A DNA stretch of 64,000 bases from Microbacterium sp. 2FI (GTDB lineage Bacteria; Actinomycetota; Actinomycetes; Actinomycetales; Microbacteriaceae). The notes under the pieces are model-generated. The model was not told the origin of the DNA. It ran no database searches and saw only the letters and a list, made by a program, of their open reading frames with translations. Of this stretch, positions 19,088-28,329 are shown piece after piece (the stretch's first letter is position 1; every line of letters begins with the position of its first letter). Where the stretch lies: NCBI RefSeq assembly GCF_005502885.1, contig NZ_SCMR01000002.1, positions 62,001 through 126,000 on the forward strand. The letters run 5' to 3'. A program made the translations under genes and the position numbers.

Positions 19088-19197
19088 GTGTCGACGTTCT
19101 TTCGTTCGGAGTGATTCGGAGAGTGCCGGTCAGCAGAGAGGGCGCTTCGCGGCGGTCGTGAGGGCATAACCCACACGCAAGCCAATCACCGAGTCTA

Positions 19198-19917
19198 TCA
19201 GGTCTCCTCGAGCGTCGTGATCGCCAGGTGCAGGAGCGCGTTGAAGACCTCGGGTCGCATCGCCGTCACGAGGTGGGTGGTGCGAGGCACGACGATGAGC
19301 TCGCTATGGGGCACGAGGCGCTGGAACAGCTTTTCGTTCACACGGAGCTGGTCGTACTGGCCGTTGATGAACCATAGCGGCACATCGATGCGGCGCAGCG
19401 CGGCGATCAGATCGAGCACCGAGAGGCTCCGCAGCGCGGTGTCCTGCGCGGCGATCGCGTAGCCGCCCGCGCCGAAGTCGTCGCGCGTGGCGGGCGGGAG
19501 CGTGCGGTCGAGCACCTTGTCGGTGAGCCACATGCCGCGATCGGGGAGCGAATAGAAGCCGCGAGCGAGCACGCGATACGTCGTCAACGCCGCGCCGCGG
19601 GGGATCGCCGTGCACGAGGCGGCGATGAAGCCGGCGACCGGCGGGCGATCCTCGCGACCGACGTACTCGATCGACAGCAGTCCGCCCATGGAATGACCGG
19701 CGAGCAGCACCGGGCCGCGGGTCGCGGCATCCTGGACCGCATCATCGATCGTGGCGAACGCGCCGTCGAGGGTGAACGGCTCCGCCATGCGCGGACCGTG
19801 ACCGGGAAGACTCACCGCCACCACCGGCGTTCCGCGCTCGCGCAGGTACTCGACCTGCGCGCGCCACATGGTCACGGACGTGCGGACGCCGTGCACGAGC
19901 ACGACCTGCACGACCAT
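19198..19917 (-). CDS. Alpha/beta hydrolase
   Basis: 239 residues with the alpha/beta hydrolase plan: oxyanion region LVHGVRTS near the N-terminus, nucleophile elbow GHSMGG (Ser about residue 75), a lid region with YRVLARGFYSLPDRG, an acidic residue in WFINGQYDQLR, and the catalytic His in VPRTTHLVT. The substrate cannot be deduced. TAGCCT lies 6 bases upstream of the ATG (19924-19929 on the plus strand). Confidence 0.88.
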   Translation of the reverse strand: MVVQVVLVHGVRTSVTMWRAQVEYLRERGTPVVAVSLPGHGPRMAEPFTLDGAFATIDDAVQDAATRGPVLLAGHSMGGLLSIEYVGREDRPPVAGFIAASCTAIPRGAALTTYRVLARGFYSLPDRGMWLTDKVLDRTLPPATRDDFGAGGYAIAAQDTALRSLSVLDLIAALRRIDVPLWFINGQYDQLRVNEKLFQRLVPHSELIVVPRTTHLVTAMRPEVFNALLHLAITTLEET

Positions 19918-19967
19918 CGCCCCAGGCTAGCGACACGTCGGGCGCGTGCGGCCGTAGCATGACGAGC
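19918..19967. promoter_or_regulatory. Divergent promoter region, hydrolase and aminotransferase genes
   Basis: Minus-strand TAGCCT (19924-19929) is 6 bases from the hydrolase ATG; plus-strand TAGCAT (19955-19960) is 7 bases from the ATG at 19968. The second hexamer overlaps an earlier ATG (19959), arguing that translation starts at 19968. Confidence 0.55.
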
Positions 19968-21149
19968 ATGCCCGAGATCGCAGCGCACGTCGAGCGGATG
20001 CCGGGGTCGGGCGTTCGCCACATCCTCGAACGGGCGCTGCGCCAGCCGGGTGCGATCATCCTCGCGGTGGGGGAGCCGGGTGAGCTCGTCCGCGAGGAGG
20101 TGCGCGCCGTCGCCGCGCAGGCCTGGCACGCCGGCGATCTGCGCTACGCGCCCAACGGCGGCATCCCGCTTCTTCGCGAGGCGATCCGAGACAAGCTCAC
20201 GCGTGAGAACGGCCTCGACGTCGACGTCGAGCAGATCTGGGTGACCGTGGGCGCGACCCAGGCGCTGCACATGGCGATGGCTGTCACGCTCGGTCGCGGT
20301 GACGAGGTGCTCGTGCCCGACCCGGGTTACACCACCTTCACGATGAACGCACATCTGCTCCAGGCGATGCCGGTGCCGTACCGGCTGCGTCCGGAGCGGG
20401 CATTCCAGCCGGATCTCGCAGAGCTCGAGGCGCTGATCACCCCGCAGACCCGCGCGGTCATCGTCAACACGCCGTCCAATCCGCTCGGCTCCACCTTCGA
20501 CCGTCCGACCCTCGAGGCCATGATGGCTCTCGCGCACAGGCACGACCTGTGGGTCATCAGCGACGAAGTGTACGAGCGGTTCACCTGGGGGGCGCCCCAC
20601 GTGAGTGTGCACACCCTCGATCAGGACGGCCGTGTTCTGTCGGTGTTCTCGACCTCGAAGACCTACGCGATGACCGGCGCCCGCGTGGGATGGCTCGTCA
20701 CGCCGCCGGGATGGCGGTCGACGATGCTGCGGGTGCAGGAGTCGCTCGTCAGCTGCGTGGACGCTCCGTCGCAGCGGGCTGCGGCCGCCGCGATCTCGGG
20801 CGACCAGAGCGATGTCGCGCGAGCCGCAGACCACTATCGCGACAATCTCGCGGCCGCGATGGCCCAGCTCGACGCGCAGGGACTCCGATACCTCCCTCCG
20901 ACCGGTGCGTTCTATCTGTGGATCGACGTCTCGCACGCGTCCGGCGGCGACGTGACCGCCTGGTGCGAGAGATTCCTCGAAGAAGCCGGGGTCGCCGTCG
21001 CACCGGGAAGGGCGTTCGGCGCGTCGGGTGAGGGGTGGATCCGCGTGTGCGTCGCGAGTGACCGCGCATCGTTGCTGGAGGGGCTCAGCCGACTCCCCGC
21101 AGCATCCGAATCAGGGAGTGCGCAGGGTGCAGGCTCCCCTCACCCGTAG
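19968..21149 (+). CDS. Class I/II pyridoxal-phosphate aminotransferase
   Basis: 393 residues from the ATG at 19968; an in-frame ATG at 19959 lies within the probable -10 hexamer, so I reject it. Fold type I features: the NTPSNPLGSTF segment, VISDEVYERFTW, and the PLP lysine at about residue 231 in STSKTYAMTGARVGW. The C-terminus has APGRAFGASGEGWIRVCVA. This is the aspartate aminotransferase superfamily, subgroup I-gamma like; the amino donor cannot be fixed from sequence alone, and no pathway genes adjoin. Confidence 0.88.
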   Translation: MPEIAAHVERMPGSGVRHILERALRQPGAIILAVGEPGELVREEVRAVAAQAWHAGDLRYAPNGGIPLLREAIRDKLTRENGLDVDVEQIWVTVGATQALHMAMAVTLGRGDEVLVPDPGYTTFTMNAHLLQAMPVPYRLRPERAFQPDLAELEALITPQTRAVIVNTPSNPLGSTFDRPTLEAMMALAHRHDLWVISDEVYERFTWGAPHVSVHTLDQDGRVLSVFSTSKTYAMTGARVGWLVTPPGWRSTMLRVQESLVSCVDAPSQRAAAAAISGDQSDVARAADHYRDNLAAAMAQLDAQGLRYLPPTGAFYLWIDVSHASGGDVTAWCERFLEEAGVAVAPGRAFGASGEGWIRVCVASDRASLLEGLSRLPAASESGSAQGAGSPHP

Positions 21150-21161
21150 AATCGAGGTGAC

Positions 21162-23012
21162 ATGTCACCCCGCGCCCTCAAGCCTCTCGAGCCTTCTGCG
21201 ACCCCGCCCGAGCTCCTTCGCAACTTCTGCATCATCGCCCACATCGACCACGGCAAGTCGACACTGGCCGACCGCATGCTGCAGATCACGGGCGTCGTGT
21301 CCGATCGCGACATGCGCGCGCAGTACCTCGATCGCATGGACATCGAGCGCGAGCGCGGCATCACGATCAAATCCCAGGCGGTGCGGATGCCGTGGCAGAC
21401 CGCCGACGGCACGTTCGCGCTCAACATGATCGACACGCCCGGGCACGTCGACTTCACATACGAGGTGAGCCGTTCGCTCGCCGCGTGCGAGGGCGCGATC
21501 CTGCTGGTGGATGCCGCGCAGGGGATCGAGGCGCAGACGCTCGCGAACCTCTACCTCGCGCTCGAGAACGATCTGCACATCATCCCCGTGCTCAACAAGA
21601 TCGACCTCCCGGCCGCGGATCCCGAGAAGTTCGCGCTGGAGCTGGCGAATCTCATCGGCGGCAAGCCCGACGACGTGCTGCGCGTCAGCGGCAAGACCGG
21701 CCAGGGCGTCGAGGAGCTGCTCGACCGCATCGTGCGCGAGATCCCGGCGCCGAAGGGCGATGCGAACGCCCCGGCACGCGCGATGATCTTCGACTCCGTC
21801 TACGACTCCTACCGCGGCGTCGTCACCTATGTGCGCATGATCGACGGCAAGCTCGAGCCGCGCGAGCGCATCCAGATGATGTCGACGCGGGCGACGCACG
21901 AGCTGCTCGAGATCGGGGTGTCGAGCCCCGAGCCGAGCCAGACCAAGGGCCTCGGCGTCGGCGAGGTCGGCTATCTCATCACCGGCGTGAAGGACGTGCG
22001 CCAGTCGAAGGTCGGCGACACCGTCACGAACTTCCGCAAGCCCGCGACCGTCGCCCTCCCCGGCTACACCGATCCGAAGCCCATGGTGTTCTCGGGCGTC
22101 TACCCGATCGACGGCAGCGACTACCCCGATCTTCGCGAGGCTCTCGACAAGCTGAAGCTGTCCGACGCCGCCCTGCAGTACGAGCCCGAGACCTCCGTCG
22201 CCCTCGGCTTCGGCTTCCGCTGCGGCTTCCTCGGGCTCCTCCACCTCGAGATCATCACCGAGCGTCTCTCACGCGAGTTCGACCTCGACCTCATCACCAC
22301 CGCTCCGAGCGTCATCTACGAGGTGACCACCGACGCCGGCAAGCAGATCACGGTCACCAACCCGAGCGAGTACCCCGACGGCAAGGTCGCCTCGGTCACC
22401 GAGCCCATGGTGAAGGCGGCGATCCTCACGCCCAAGGACTACGTCGGCACCGTCATGGAGCTGTGCCAGACGCGTCGCGGGACGCTCCTGGGTATGGAGT
22501 ACTTCAGCGAGGAGCGCGTCGAGCTGCGCTACAACATGCCGCTCGGCGAGATCGTGTTCGACTTCTTCGATCAGCTCAAGTCTCGGACCCAGGGCTACGC
22601 GAGCCTCGATTACGAGCCCAGCGGCCATCAAGAGGCCGACCTCGTCAAGGTCGACATCCTGCTCCAAGGCGACAAGGTCGACGCGTTCAGCTCGATCGTC
22701 CACCGCGACAAGGCCTACGCCTACGGCACGATGATGACCGAGCGACTGCGCAAGCTCATTCCGCGCCAGCAGTTCGAAGTGCCTATCCAGGCCGCCATCG
22801 GCGCCCGCATCATCGCCCGCGAGTCGATTCGAGCGATGCGCAAGGATGTCCTGGCGAAGTGCTACGGCGGTGACATCACCCGCAAGCGCAAGCTCCTCGA
22901 GAAGCAGAAGGAGGGCAAGAAGCGCATGAAGATGGTCGGTCGCGTCGAGGTCCCCCAGGAGGCGTTCATCGCCGCGCTGTCGGGCGACACCGAAGGAAAG
23001 TCGGCCAAGTAG
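21162..23012 (+). CDS. lepA: Elongation factor 4 (LepA), ribosome-binding GTPase
   Basis: 616 residues. LepA acts on ribosomes during initiation/elongation and can back-translocate stalled complexes. Visible GTPase motifs are AHIDHGKST (P-loop), the RGITIKSQ switch I region, DTPGHVDF, and [11 protein letters not shown]. The LepA-specific C-terminus ends with [28 protein letters not shown] at 21147-21152 sits 9 bases before the ATG, so the leader would be only a few bases long. Confidence 0.97.
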   Translation: MSPRALKPLEPSATPPELLRNFCIIAHIDHGKSTLADRMLQITGVVSDRDMRAQYLDRMDIERERGITIKSQAVRMPWQTADGTFALNMIDTPGHVDFTYEVSRSLAACEGAILLVDAAQGIEAQTLANLYLALENDLHIIPVLNKIDLPAADPEKFALELANLIGGKPDDVLRVSGKTGQGVEELLDRIVREIPAPKGDANAPARAMIFDSVYDSYRGVVTYVRMIDGKLEPRERIQMMSTRATHELLEIGVSSPEPSQTKGLGVGEVGYLITGVKDVRQSKVGDTVTNFRKPATVALPGYTDPKPMVFSGVYPIDGSDYPDLREALDKLKLSDAALQYEPETSVALGFGFRCGFLGLLHLEIITERLSREFDLDLITTAPSVIYEVTTDAGKQITVTNPSEYPDGKVASVTEPMVKAAILTPKDYVGTVMELCQTRRGTLLGMEYFSEERVELRYNMPLGEIVFDFFDQLKSRTQGYASLDYEPSGHQEADLVKVDILLQGDKVDAFSSIVHRDKAYAYGTMMTERLRKLIPRQQFEVPIQAAIGARIIARESIRAMRKDVLAKCYGGDITRKRKLLEKQKEGKKRMKMVGRVEVPQEAFIAALSGDTEGKSAK

Positions 23013-23021
23013 GCTGGTCAG

Positions 23022-23672
23022 ATGCGTCGAGGCAGCTTCCGGGACGACACCGTCGACTACGCCGCGGTGGGTGCCACCCAGGCGCCCGACCTCATGCACT
23101 TCCCGCCGGAGCGCAGCATCCCGGCCGAGGAGTCGTGGCGGATCGGCAGCGGCGAGTCGCGCTTCACGACGGCGAGCGATGCCCTCATGTCGTGGGCCGC
23201 TCAGCGTGGCGCAGGCCTGGCCGTGAAGGATGTACGGCCGGCCGCAGGCCCGATGTACTCGGGCGTGAGCTTCGACGCCGAGGGCACCCCGATCGCTCCG
23301 AGTCGCTCCGATGCCGATGTGCGCTTCGACGCCGACGGCACGCCGTACGTCGCGGCGGGAACCACCATCCGCGTCGACGGTCGGGTCAAGGGCCTGCGAG
23401 CGGATGCGGAGCTCCGCGTGATCTTCGCCGTCGACGAGCCCCGTCGCGTGGGATTCGCCCTCGGCACGGTCTCGGACTCCGTCGTCAGCGGCGAAGAGTC
23501 CTTCATGGTCGAGTGGTACGACAACGACGAGGTCTGGTTCACGGTTCGCGCGTTCGATGCGCCGTCCGCGCTCGTCTACCGGGTCTTCCCGGGGCTCGTC
23601 CGCCGCCGCCGGCGAGAGCTGTTCACGCGGTACCTGCGCGCGATCTCACCGCTGTACACGACGCCCGCGTGA
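23022..23672 (+). CDS. DUF1990 family protein
   Basis: 216 residues. The pattern FRDDTVDYAAVGATQ at the N-terminus, the central beta-rich region and GTVSDSVVSGEESFMVEWYDNDEVWFTVRAFDAPSALVYRVFPGLVRRRRRELFTRYL (given here only as a location, residues about 146-204) match DUF1990 proteins, which are common in Actinobacteria and plants and have no assigned function. TAGGCT at 23010-23015, overlapping the lepA stop, is 6 bases before the ATG, so the gene probably has its own leaderless promoter. hemW follows after 7 bases. Confidence 0.85.
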   Translation: MRRGSFRDDTVDYAAVGATQAPDLMHFPPERSIPAEESWRIGSGESRFTTASDALMSWAAQRGAGLAVKDVRPAAGPMYSGVSFDAEGTPIAPSRSDADVRFDADGTPYVAAGTTIRVDGRVKGLRADAELRVIFAVDEPRRVGFALGTVSDSVVSGEESFMVEWYDNDEVWFTVRAFDAPSALVYRVFPGLVRRRRRELFTRYLRAISPLYTTPA

Positions 23673-23679
23673 GTCGCTG

Positions 23680-24897
23680 ATGGGCGCCGCACTTCCCCTG
23701 GGCGAGCCCGTTCCCTCGGACGGCGCACTGCCCGCCGGATTCGGCATCGATCCGGAGACCGCGTTCGGGGTGTACCTGCACGTCCCGTTCTGCCGCGTGC
23801 GCTGCGGGTACTGCGACTTCAACACCTACACGTCGGACGAGCTGCGCGGCGCCCGCCAGGACGAGTACGCCGACACGCTGCTGCGCGAGATCGCGCTGGC
23901 CCGTGACGTGCTCGCCGCCGTCGGCGACGTGCGTCCGGCATCCACCGTCTTCTTCGGCGGAGGAACCCCGACTCTGCTGCCGCCCGGCGATCTCGCCCGC
24001 ATGCTCGCAGGCGTCCGCGATGCGTTCGGCATCGCTCCCGGTGCCGAGATCACGGTCGAGGCCAATCCCGACACCGTCGACACGGCGGTCGCGGCCGAGC
24101 TCGCGGCATCCGGCGTCACGCGTCTGTCGATCGGGATGCAGTCGGCGGTTCCTCATGTGCTCGCCGCGCTGGATCGCACACACGATCCCGGCAACGTCCG
24201 CACGGCGGTCGAGGCGGCGCGAGGCGCCGGCCTGGCGGTCAGCGTCGACCTCATCTACGGGGCACCGGGCGAGACGCTCGATGATTGGCGGACGTCGCTC
24301 GAGACTGCGCTCGCGCTCGAGCCCGACCACATCTCGGCGTACGCGCTGATCATCGAGGACGGCACGAAGCTCGCGCGCCAGATCCGCCGCGGCGAGGTTC
24401 CGGCTCCGGAGGATGACCTCCAGGCCGACATGTACGAGCTCGCCGACGATCTCCTCGCGACGGCCGGATTCGAGTGGTACGAGGTGTCCAACTGGGCGCG
24501 CGACGACAGCCGGCGCTCACGCCACAACCTCGCCTACTGGCAGGGGACCGACTGGTGGGGCTTCGGTCCGGGTGCGCACAGTCACATCGCCGGGGTCCGC
24601 TTCTGGAACGTCAAGCATCCGGCCGCCTACGCACAGCGCCTCGCTGCGGGGGAGTCGCCCGGTGCGGGCCGCGAGATACCCGACGCCGAAGCCCGCGCCC
24701 TCGAAGACGTGCTCCTGCGCACGCGCCTGCGCGACGGGATGCCGGTCTCCGAGCTCCTGGGCGAGGGTCGGCACGCCGTCGCCGCCCTCATCGCGGACGG
24801 CCTCATCGACGGCGCGGCCGCTGTCCGCGGTAACGTCGTCCTCACCCGCCGCGGGCGCCTCCTGGCCGATGCGGTTGTTCGCGCGCTCACGCGCTGA
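23680..24897 (+). CDS. hemW: Radical SAM heme chaperone HemW
   Basis: 405 residues from the ATG at 23680. The radical SAM cluster motif CRVRCGYC places Cys38, Cys42 and Cys45, preceded by GVYLHVPF, which is the HemW/coproporphyrinogen dehydrogenase-like start. Later segments FFGGGTPTLLPP, EANPD, SIGMQS and DLIYGAPGE are typical. HemW binds heme and inserts it into respiratory enzymes; the true HemN enzyme has an extra Cys (CxxxCxxCxC), absent here (Cys45 is followed by Asp-Phe). The downstream neighbour is hrcA, a common order in Actinobacteria. Confidence 0.94.
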   Translation: MGAALPLGEPVPSDGALPAGFGIDPETAFGVYLHVPFCRVRCGYCDFNTYTSDELRGARQDEYADTLLREIALARDVLAAVGDVRPASTVFFGGGTPTLLPPGDLARMLAGVRDAFGIAPGAEITVEANPDTVDTAVAAELAASGVTRLSIGMQSAVPHVLAALDRTHDPGNVRTAVEAARGAGLAVSVDLIYGAPGETLDDWRTSLETALALEPDHISAYALIIEDGTKLARQIRRGEVPAPEDDLQADMYELADDLLATAGFEWYEVSNWARDDSRRSRHNLAYWQGTDWWGFGPGAHSHIAGVRFWNVKHPAAYAQRLAAGESPGAGREIPDAEARALEDVLLRTRLRDGMPVSELLGEGRHAVAALIADGLIDGAAAVRGNVVLTRRGRLLADAVVRALTR

Positions 24898-24929
24898 CGC
24901 GCCTCACGGCCGGAGTCGGGGTCATCCGG

Positions 24930-24961
24930 TAGAATTGGCACTCCAGTCGTACGAGTGCCAG
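24930..24961 (+). promoter_or_regulatory. CIRCE operator with overlapping -10 hexamer before hrcA
   Basis: Half-sites TTGGCACTC (24935-24943) and GAGTGCCAG (24953-24961) are separated by exactly 9 bases, as in the HrcA operator CIRCE; only one position breaks symmetry. TAGAAT at 24930-24935 overlaps the left half-site and is a good -10 element, so bound HrcA would block the promoter. Confidence 0.92.
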
Positions 24962-24984
24962 TCGACGACGTCAGGAGGCGGGGA

Positions 24985-26028
24985 ATGGTCAGCGAACGGG
25001 GACTCCAGGTTCTCCGGGCGATCGTGCAGGACTATGTCGACACCCGCGAGCCTGTCGGCAGCAAGGCGATCGTCGATCGTCACGCCTTCGGCGTCTCGGC
25101 GGCGACGATCCGAAACGACATGGCGCTGCTCGAAGACGAAGAGCTCATCGTCGCACCCCACACGTCGTCAGGGCGCGTTCCGACCGACAAGGGGTATCGC
25201 GTCTTCGTCGACCACTTGGCCGAACTTCGCCCCCTGAGCGGTGCGCAGCGCACCGCGATCGCATCCTTCCTCGACGGCCCGGGCGATCTCGACGACGTGC
25301 TCGCCCGCACGGTGCGAGCACTCACACAGCTCACCGGCCAAGTCGCGATCGTGCAGTACCCGTCCTTCGCCCGCGCGAATGTGACGCATGTCGAGCTGGT
25401 CCAGCTGGGCGGCGGGCGCATGCTCGTCATCGTCGTGACCGACACCGGACGCGTGTCGCAGCGGATGGCGTTCGTGCGGCACGAGTTCGACGACACCGAC
25501 CTCGCCCACATGCGTGCCGAGCTGGGCACGCTCCTCGTGGGTCTTCCGGTCCGCGACGGTCTGCAGCGCATCGGCGACCACCTCACCGCTCTGCCCGGTA
25601 CCGACCTCGCGCCGCGAACGTCGGCGACCGCCGAGATCGTGCGGGTCGTCGCGGAAGAGCTCGAGGAGTTCCGGCAGGATCGTCTTGTGATGGCCGGCAG
25701 CGCCACGCTCGCTCGCCGCGAGGCCGACTTCCGCGGCAGCATCTACCCCCTCCTCGAAGCGATCGAGGAGCAGGTGACGATCCTCCGGCTCATGGGCGAG
25801 ATGGTCGCCGACGAGCACGGCCTCGCCGCGAGCATCGGGCGCGAGAACGAGCCGTTCGGTCTCGGCGAAGCATCCGTCGTCGCGAGCGACTACGACGCCA
25901 CGGGCTCGCGCGCGCGCGTCGGCCTCCTCGGCCCGACCCGCATGGATTACCCCACCAACCTCGCGGCGGTGCGAGCCGTCGCCCGCTATCTCACGCGCAT
26001 GCTCGAAGAAGACGAGAGCAGCCGCTGA
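24985..26028 (+). CDS. hrcA: Heat-inducible transcription repressor HrcA
   Basis: 347 residues from the ATG at 24985, which has a strong AGGAGG site (24973-24978) 6 bases upstream; an in-frame upstream start at 24955 lies inside the operator. HrcA represses chaperone genes through CIRCE and is kept folded by GroEL. The winged-helix N-terminus reads REPVGSKAIVDRHAFGVSAATIRNDMALLEDE and the C-terminus GLLGPTRMDYPTNLAAVRAVARYL is diagnostic. A CIRCE element sits directly in front, so the gene is autoregulated together with dnaJ. Confidence 0.97.
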   Translation: MVSERGLQVLRAIVQDYVDTREPVGSKAIVDRHAFGVSAATIRNDMALLEDEELIVAPHTSSGRVPTDKGYRVFVDHLAELRPLSGAQRTAIASFLDGPGDLDDVLARTVRALTQLTGQVAIVQYPSFARANVTHVELVQLGGGRMLVIVVTDTGRVSQRMAFVRHEFDDTDLAHMRAELGTLLVGLPVRDGLQRIGDHLTALPGTDLAPRTSATAEIVRVVAEELEEFRQDRLVMAGSATLARREADFRGSIYPLLEAIEEQVTILRLMGEMVADEHGLAASIGRENEPFGLGEASVVASDYDATGSRARVGLLGPTRMDYPTNLAAVRAVARYLTRMLEEDESSR

Positions 26029-26079
26029 CGCGGATTCAGAACATACGATCCCGCGCCAGGCGCGGGCAGGAAGGCGACT

Positions 26080-27189
26080 GTGGCTGACCACTACGAGGTC
26101 CTCGGTGTCTCGCGCGAAGCGACGACCGACGAGATCAAGAAGGCGTACCGACGCCTCGCGCGGCAGCTCCACCCCGATGTGAACCCGGGGGAGGAGGCAT
26201 CCGAGCGATTCAAGCTCGTGACGCATGCCTACGACGTGCTGAGCGATCCCGAACAGCGGGCGCGCTACGACATGGGCGGCGACGGCGGGTTCGGCGGCGC
26301 CGGTGGATTCGGCGGATTCGGCGACATCTTCGAGACCTTCTTCGGTGCCGCCGGAGGCAATCGGGGCGGTCGGCCCCGCTCGCGTCGGGAGCGCGGCCAG
26401 GATGCCCTCGTGCGGGTGACGCTCGACCTCGGCGACGTCGTCTTCGGCGTCCACCGCGACATCGAGGTCGACACCGCGGTCGTGTGCGACACGTGCGAGG
26501 GTTCGTGCTGCCAGCCGGGCACCCAGCCCGTGCGCTGCGACATCTGCCAGGGATCGGGCCATGTGCAGCGGCAGGTGCGCAGCCTCCTCGGCAACGTCGT
26601 GACCACTCAGCCGTGCAACGTCTGCCAGGGCTACGGCACGACCATCCCGTACCCGTGCGCCACGTGTCAGGGACAGGGCCGCGTGCGCTCGCGCCGCACC
26701 GTCTCGCTCGACATCCCGGCCGGCGTCGAGACCGGACTCCGTTTGCAGCTCCCGGGCTCCGGCGAGGTCGGACCCGCCGGCGGTCCGAACGGCGATCTCT
26801 ACCTCGAGGTCACGGTGGCCCCGCACGAGGTCTTCAGCCGCGAGGGCGACGACCTGCTGGCGACCCTCGAGGTGTCGATGCCCGATGCGATCCTGGGCAC
26901 CACGACCACGATCGAGTCGCTGGACGGCCCGGTCGAGCTCGAGCTGCGCCCGGGCGTCCAGGCCGGCGACATCCTCACCATCAAGGGCCGCGGCATCACC
27001 CCGCTGCGCGGCTCGCAGCGCGGTGACCTGCGCGTCGGCGTGCACGTGGTGACCCCCACCCGGCTGGACGCCAAGGAGCGCGCGCTGATCGAAGAGTTCG
27101 CCGGGCGTACCAAGGCGCCTGCGCCGAGGCTGGCGGAGTTCCACCAGGGACTCTTCGCCAAGCTTCGCGATCGCTTCCGGAACGGCTGA
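26080..27189 (+). CDS. dnaJ: Chaperone protein DnaJ
   Basis: 369 residues: J domain with HPD at 31-33, Gly/Phe region about 66-87, four-motif zinc domain, and two beta-domain substrate-binding halves. The second to fourth zinc motifs are [16 protein letters not shown] and CATCQGQG; the first is CDTCEGSCC, with Cys in place of the usual last Gly. DnaJ delivers clients to DnaK. The GTG start has AGGAAGG upstream; a 7-bp GC hairpin (26050-26066) and TACGAT (26044-26049) lie between hrcA and dnaJ, so dnaJ may have a second promoter. Confidence 0.96.
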   Translation: MADHYEVLGVSREATTDEIKKAYRRLARQLHPDVNPGEEASERFKLVTHAYDVLSDPEQRARYDMGGDGGFGGAGGFGGFGDIFETFFGAAGGNRGGRPRSRRERGQDALVRVTLDLGDVVFGVHRDIEVDTAVVCDTCEGSCCQPGTQPVRCDICQGSGHVQRQVRSLLGNVVTTQPCNVCQGYGTTIPYPCATCQGQGRVRSRRTVSLDIPAGVETGLRLQLPGSGEVGPAGGPNGDLYLEVTVAPHEVFSREGDDLLATLEVSMPDAILGTTTTIESLDGPVELELRPGVQAGDILTIKGRGITPLRGSQRGDLRVGVHVVTPTRLDAKERALIEEFAGRTKAPAPRLAEFHQGLFAKLRDRFRNG

Positions 27190-27193
27190 GCGG

Positions 27194-27925
27194 ATGCCGC
27201 TGCACTTCCTCCTCGACGAGCAGGTCACGGCCGGACCCGGTGATGCCGTCGTGCTCACCGGTTCTGAGGCCCACCACGCGGCGACCGTACGCCGTGTGCG
27301 CGTCGGCGAGGAGGTGACGGTCGGCGACGGCCGCGGCGCGTGGCTCGCCGGGGTCGCAGAATCGGTCACACCCCGAGAGGTCGTCGTGCGCGTCGCGTCG
27401 CGGACGGATGCGGCAGCCCCGCATCCGCGCATCGTCCTCGTTCAGGCTCTCGCGAAGGGCGACCGCGACGAACTCGCGGTGCAGGCTGCGACCGAGCTCG
27501 GCATCGACGAGATCGTGCCGTGGCAGGCGGCGCGCAGCGTTTCGCGATGGGACGCGGCCAAGGCCGCCAAGGGGCGCGACCGCTGGGCGGGCATCGTCCG
27601 TGAGGCTGCGAAGCAGGCGCACCGCCCGTGGGTGCCGATCGTCGCCGAGCTCACGGCCACCCGCGCGCTCACCGTCCGCGCAGCGCATTCGCGCGTTCTC
27701 GTGCTCGAGCCGACGGCATCCACCGCACTCACCGCCGTCGACTTCGACGACGACCGCGACATCGTGCTGGTCGTCGGTCCCGAGGGCGGGGTCGCCGCCG
27801 AAGAACTGGCTTCACTCGAAGAGGCCGGGGCGATGCTCGTGCGGCTCGGCGACAGCGTGCTGCGCACGTCGACCGCCGGACCCGCCGCGCTCGCGGTGGT
27901 CAGCGCCGCGCTCGGACGCTGGTGA
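27194..27925 (+). CDS. rsmE: 16S rRNA (uracil1498-N3)-methyltransferase
   Basis: 243 residues. RsmE methylates U1498 of 16S rRNA near the decoding site. The N-terminal PUA-like domain (SEAHHAATVRRVRVGEEVTVGDG) is followed by a SPOUT domain with the cofactor-knot sequences VVGPEGGVAAEELASL and LRLGDSVLRTSTAGPAAL. dnaJ-rsmE-HIT is a common actinobacterial order. It starts 4 bases after the dnaJ stop. Confidence 0.95.
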   Translation: MPLHFLLDEQVTAGPGDAVVLTGSEAHHAATVRRVRVGEEVTVGDGRGAWLAGVAESVTPREVVVRVASRTDAAAPHPRIVLVQALAKGDRDELAVQAATELGIDEIVPWQAARSVSRWDAAKAAKGRDRWAGIVREAAKQAHRPWVPIVAELTATRALTVRAAHSRVLVLEPTASTALTAVDFDDDRDIVLVVGPEGGVAAEELASLEEAGAMLVRLGDSVLRTSTAGPAALAVVSAALGRW

Positions 27926-27981
27926 CGGCGCCGCGGGATCGCCGCCCGCCCGACACCGGAGCCCGTCGGTAGACTTGGCGC

Positions 27982-28329
27982 ATGAGCGATCCCTCGATCT
28001 TCACGCGCATCCGCAACGGAGAGATCCCCTCCGAGATCGTCGCAGAGACCGAGAACACGTTCGCGATCCGCGACATCGCACCCCAGGCGCCTGTGCACCT
28101 CCTCGTCATCCCGAAGACCGAGGAGTACCGCAACGTCGTCGAACTGGCCGCCGGTGACCCCGCGCTGCTGGCGGAGCTCGTGGGGCTGGCGAACAGCCTC
28201 GCAGCAGAGCACTCCGACGGGGATTTCCGCCTCGTCTTCAATACCGGCCCGAACGCGGGTCAGACCGTCTTCCACGTCCATGCGCACGTGCTGGCCGGGG
28301 GACTTCACGAGAGAAGCGTCGGTGGCTGA
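27982..28329 (+). CDS. HIT family nucleotide-binding protein
   Basis: 115 residues, Hint branch. The histidine triad is in TVFHVHAHVLAG near residues 95-106, and the N-terminus SIFTRIRNGEIPSEIVAETENTFAI is typical. These proteins hydrolyse AMP-lysine or similar phosphoramidates; the physiological substrate in bacteria is uncertain. TAGACT at 27970-27975 is 6 bases from the ATG. The last 8 bases overlap the start of the phoH-like gene. Confidence 0.94.
   Translation: MSDPSIFTRIRNGEIPSEIVAETENTFAIRDIAPQAPVHLLVIPKTEEYRNVVELAAGDPALLAELVGLANSLAAEHSDGDFRLVFNTGPNAGQTVFHVHAHVLAGGLHERSVGG

Noticed and set aside
19088..19197. Possible small RNA between rpsT and the hydrolase gene
   Set aside because: The gap is 110 bases and is explained as the rpsT leader and promoter; no independent terminator or structure supports an RNA gene.
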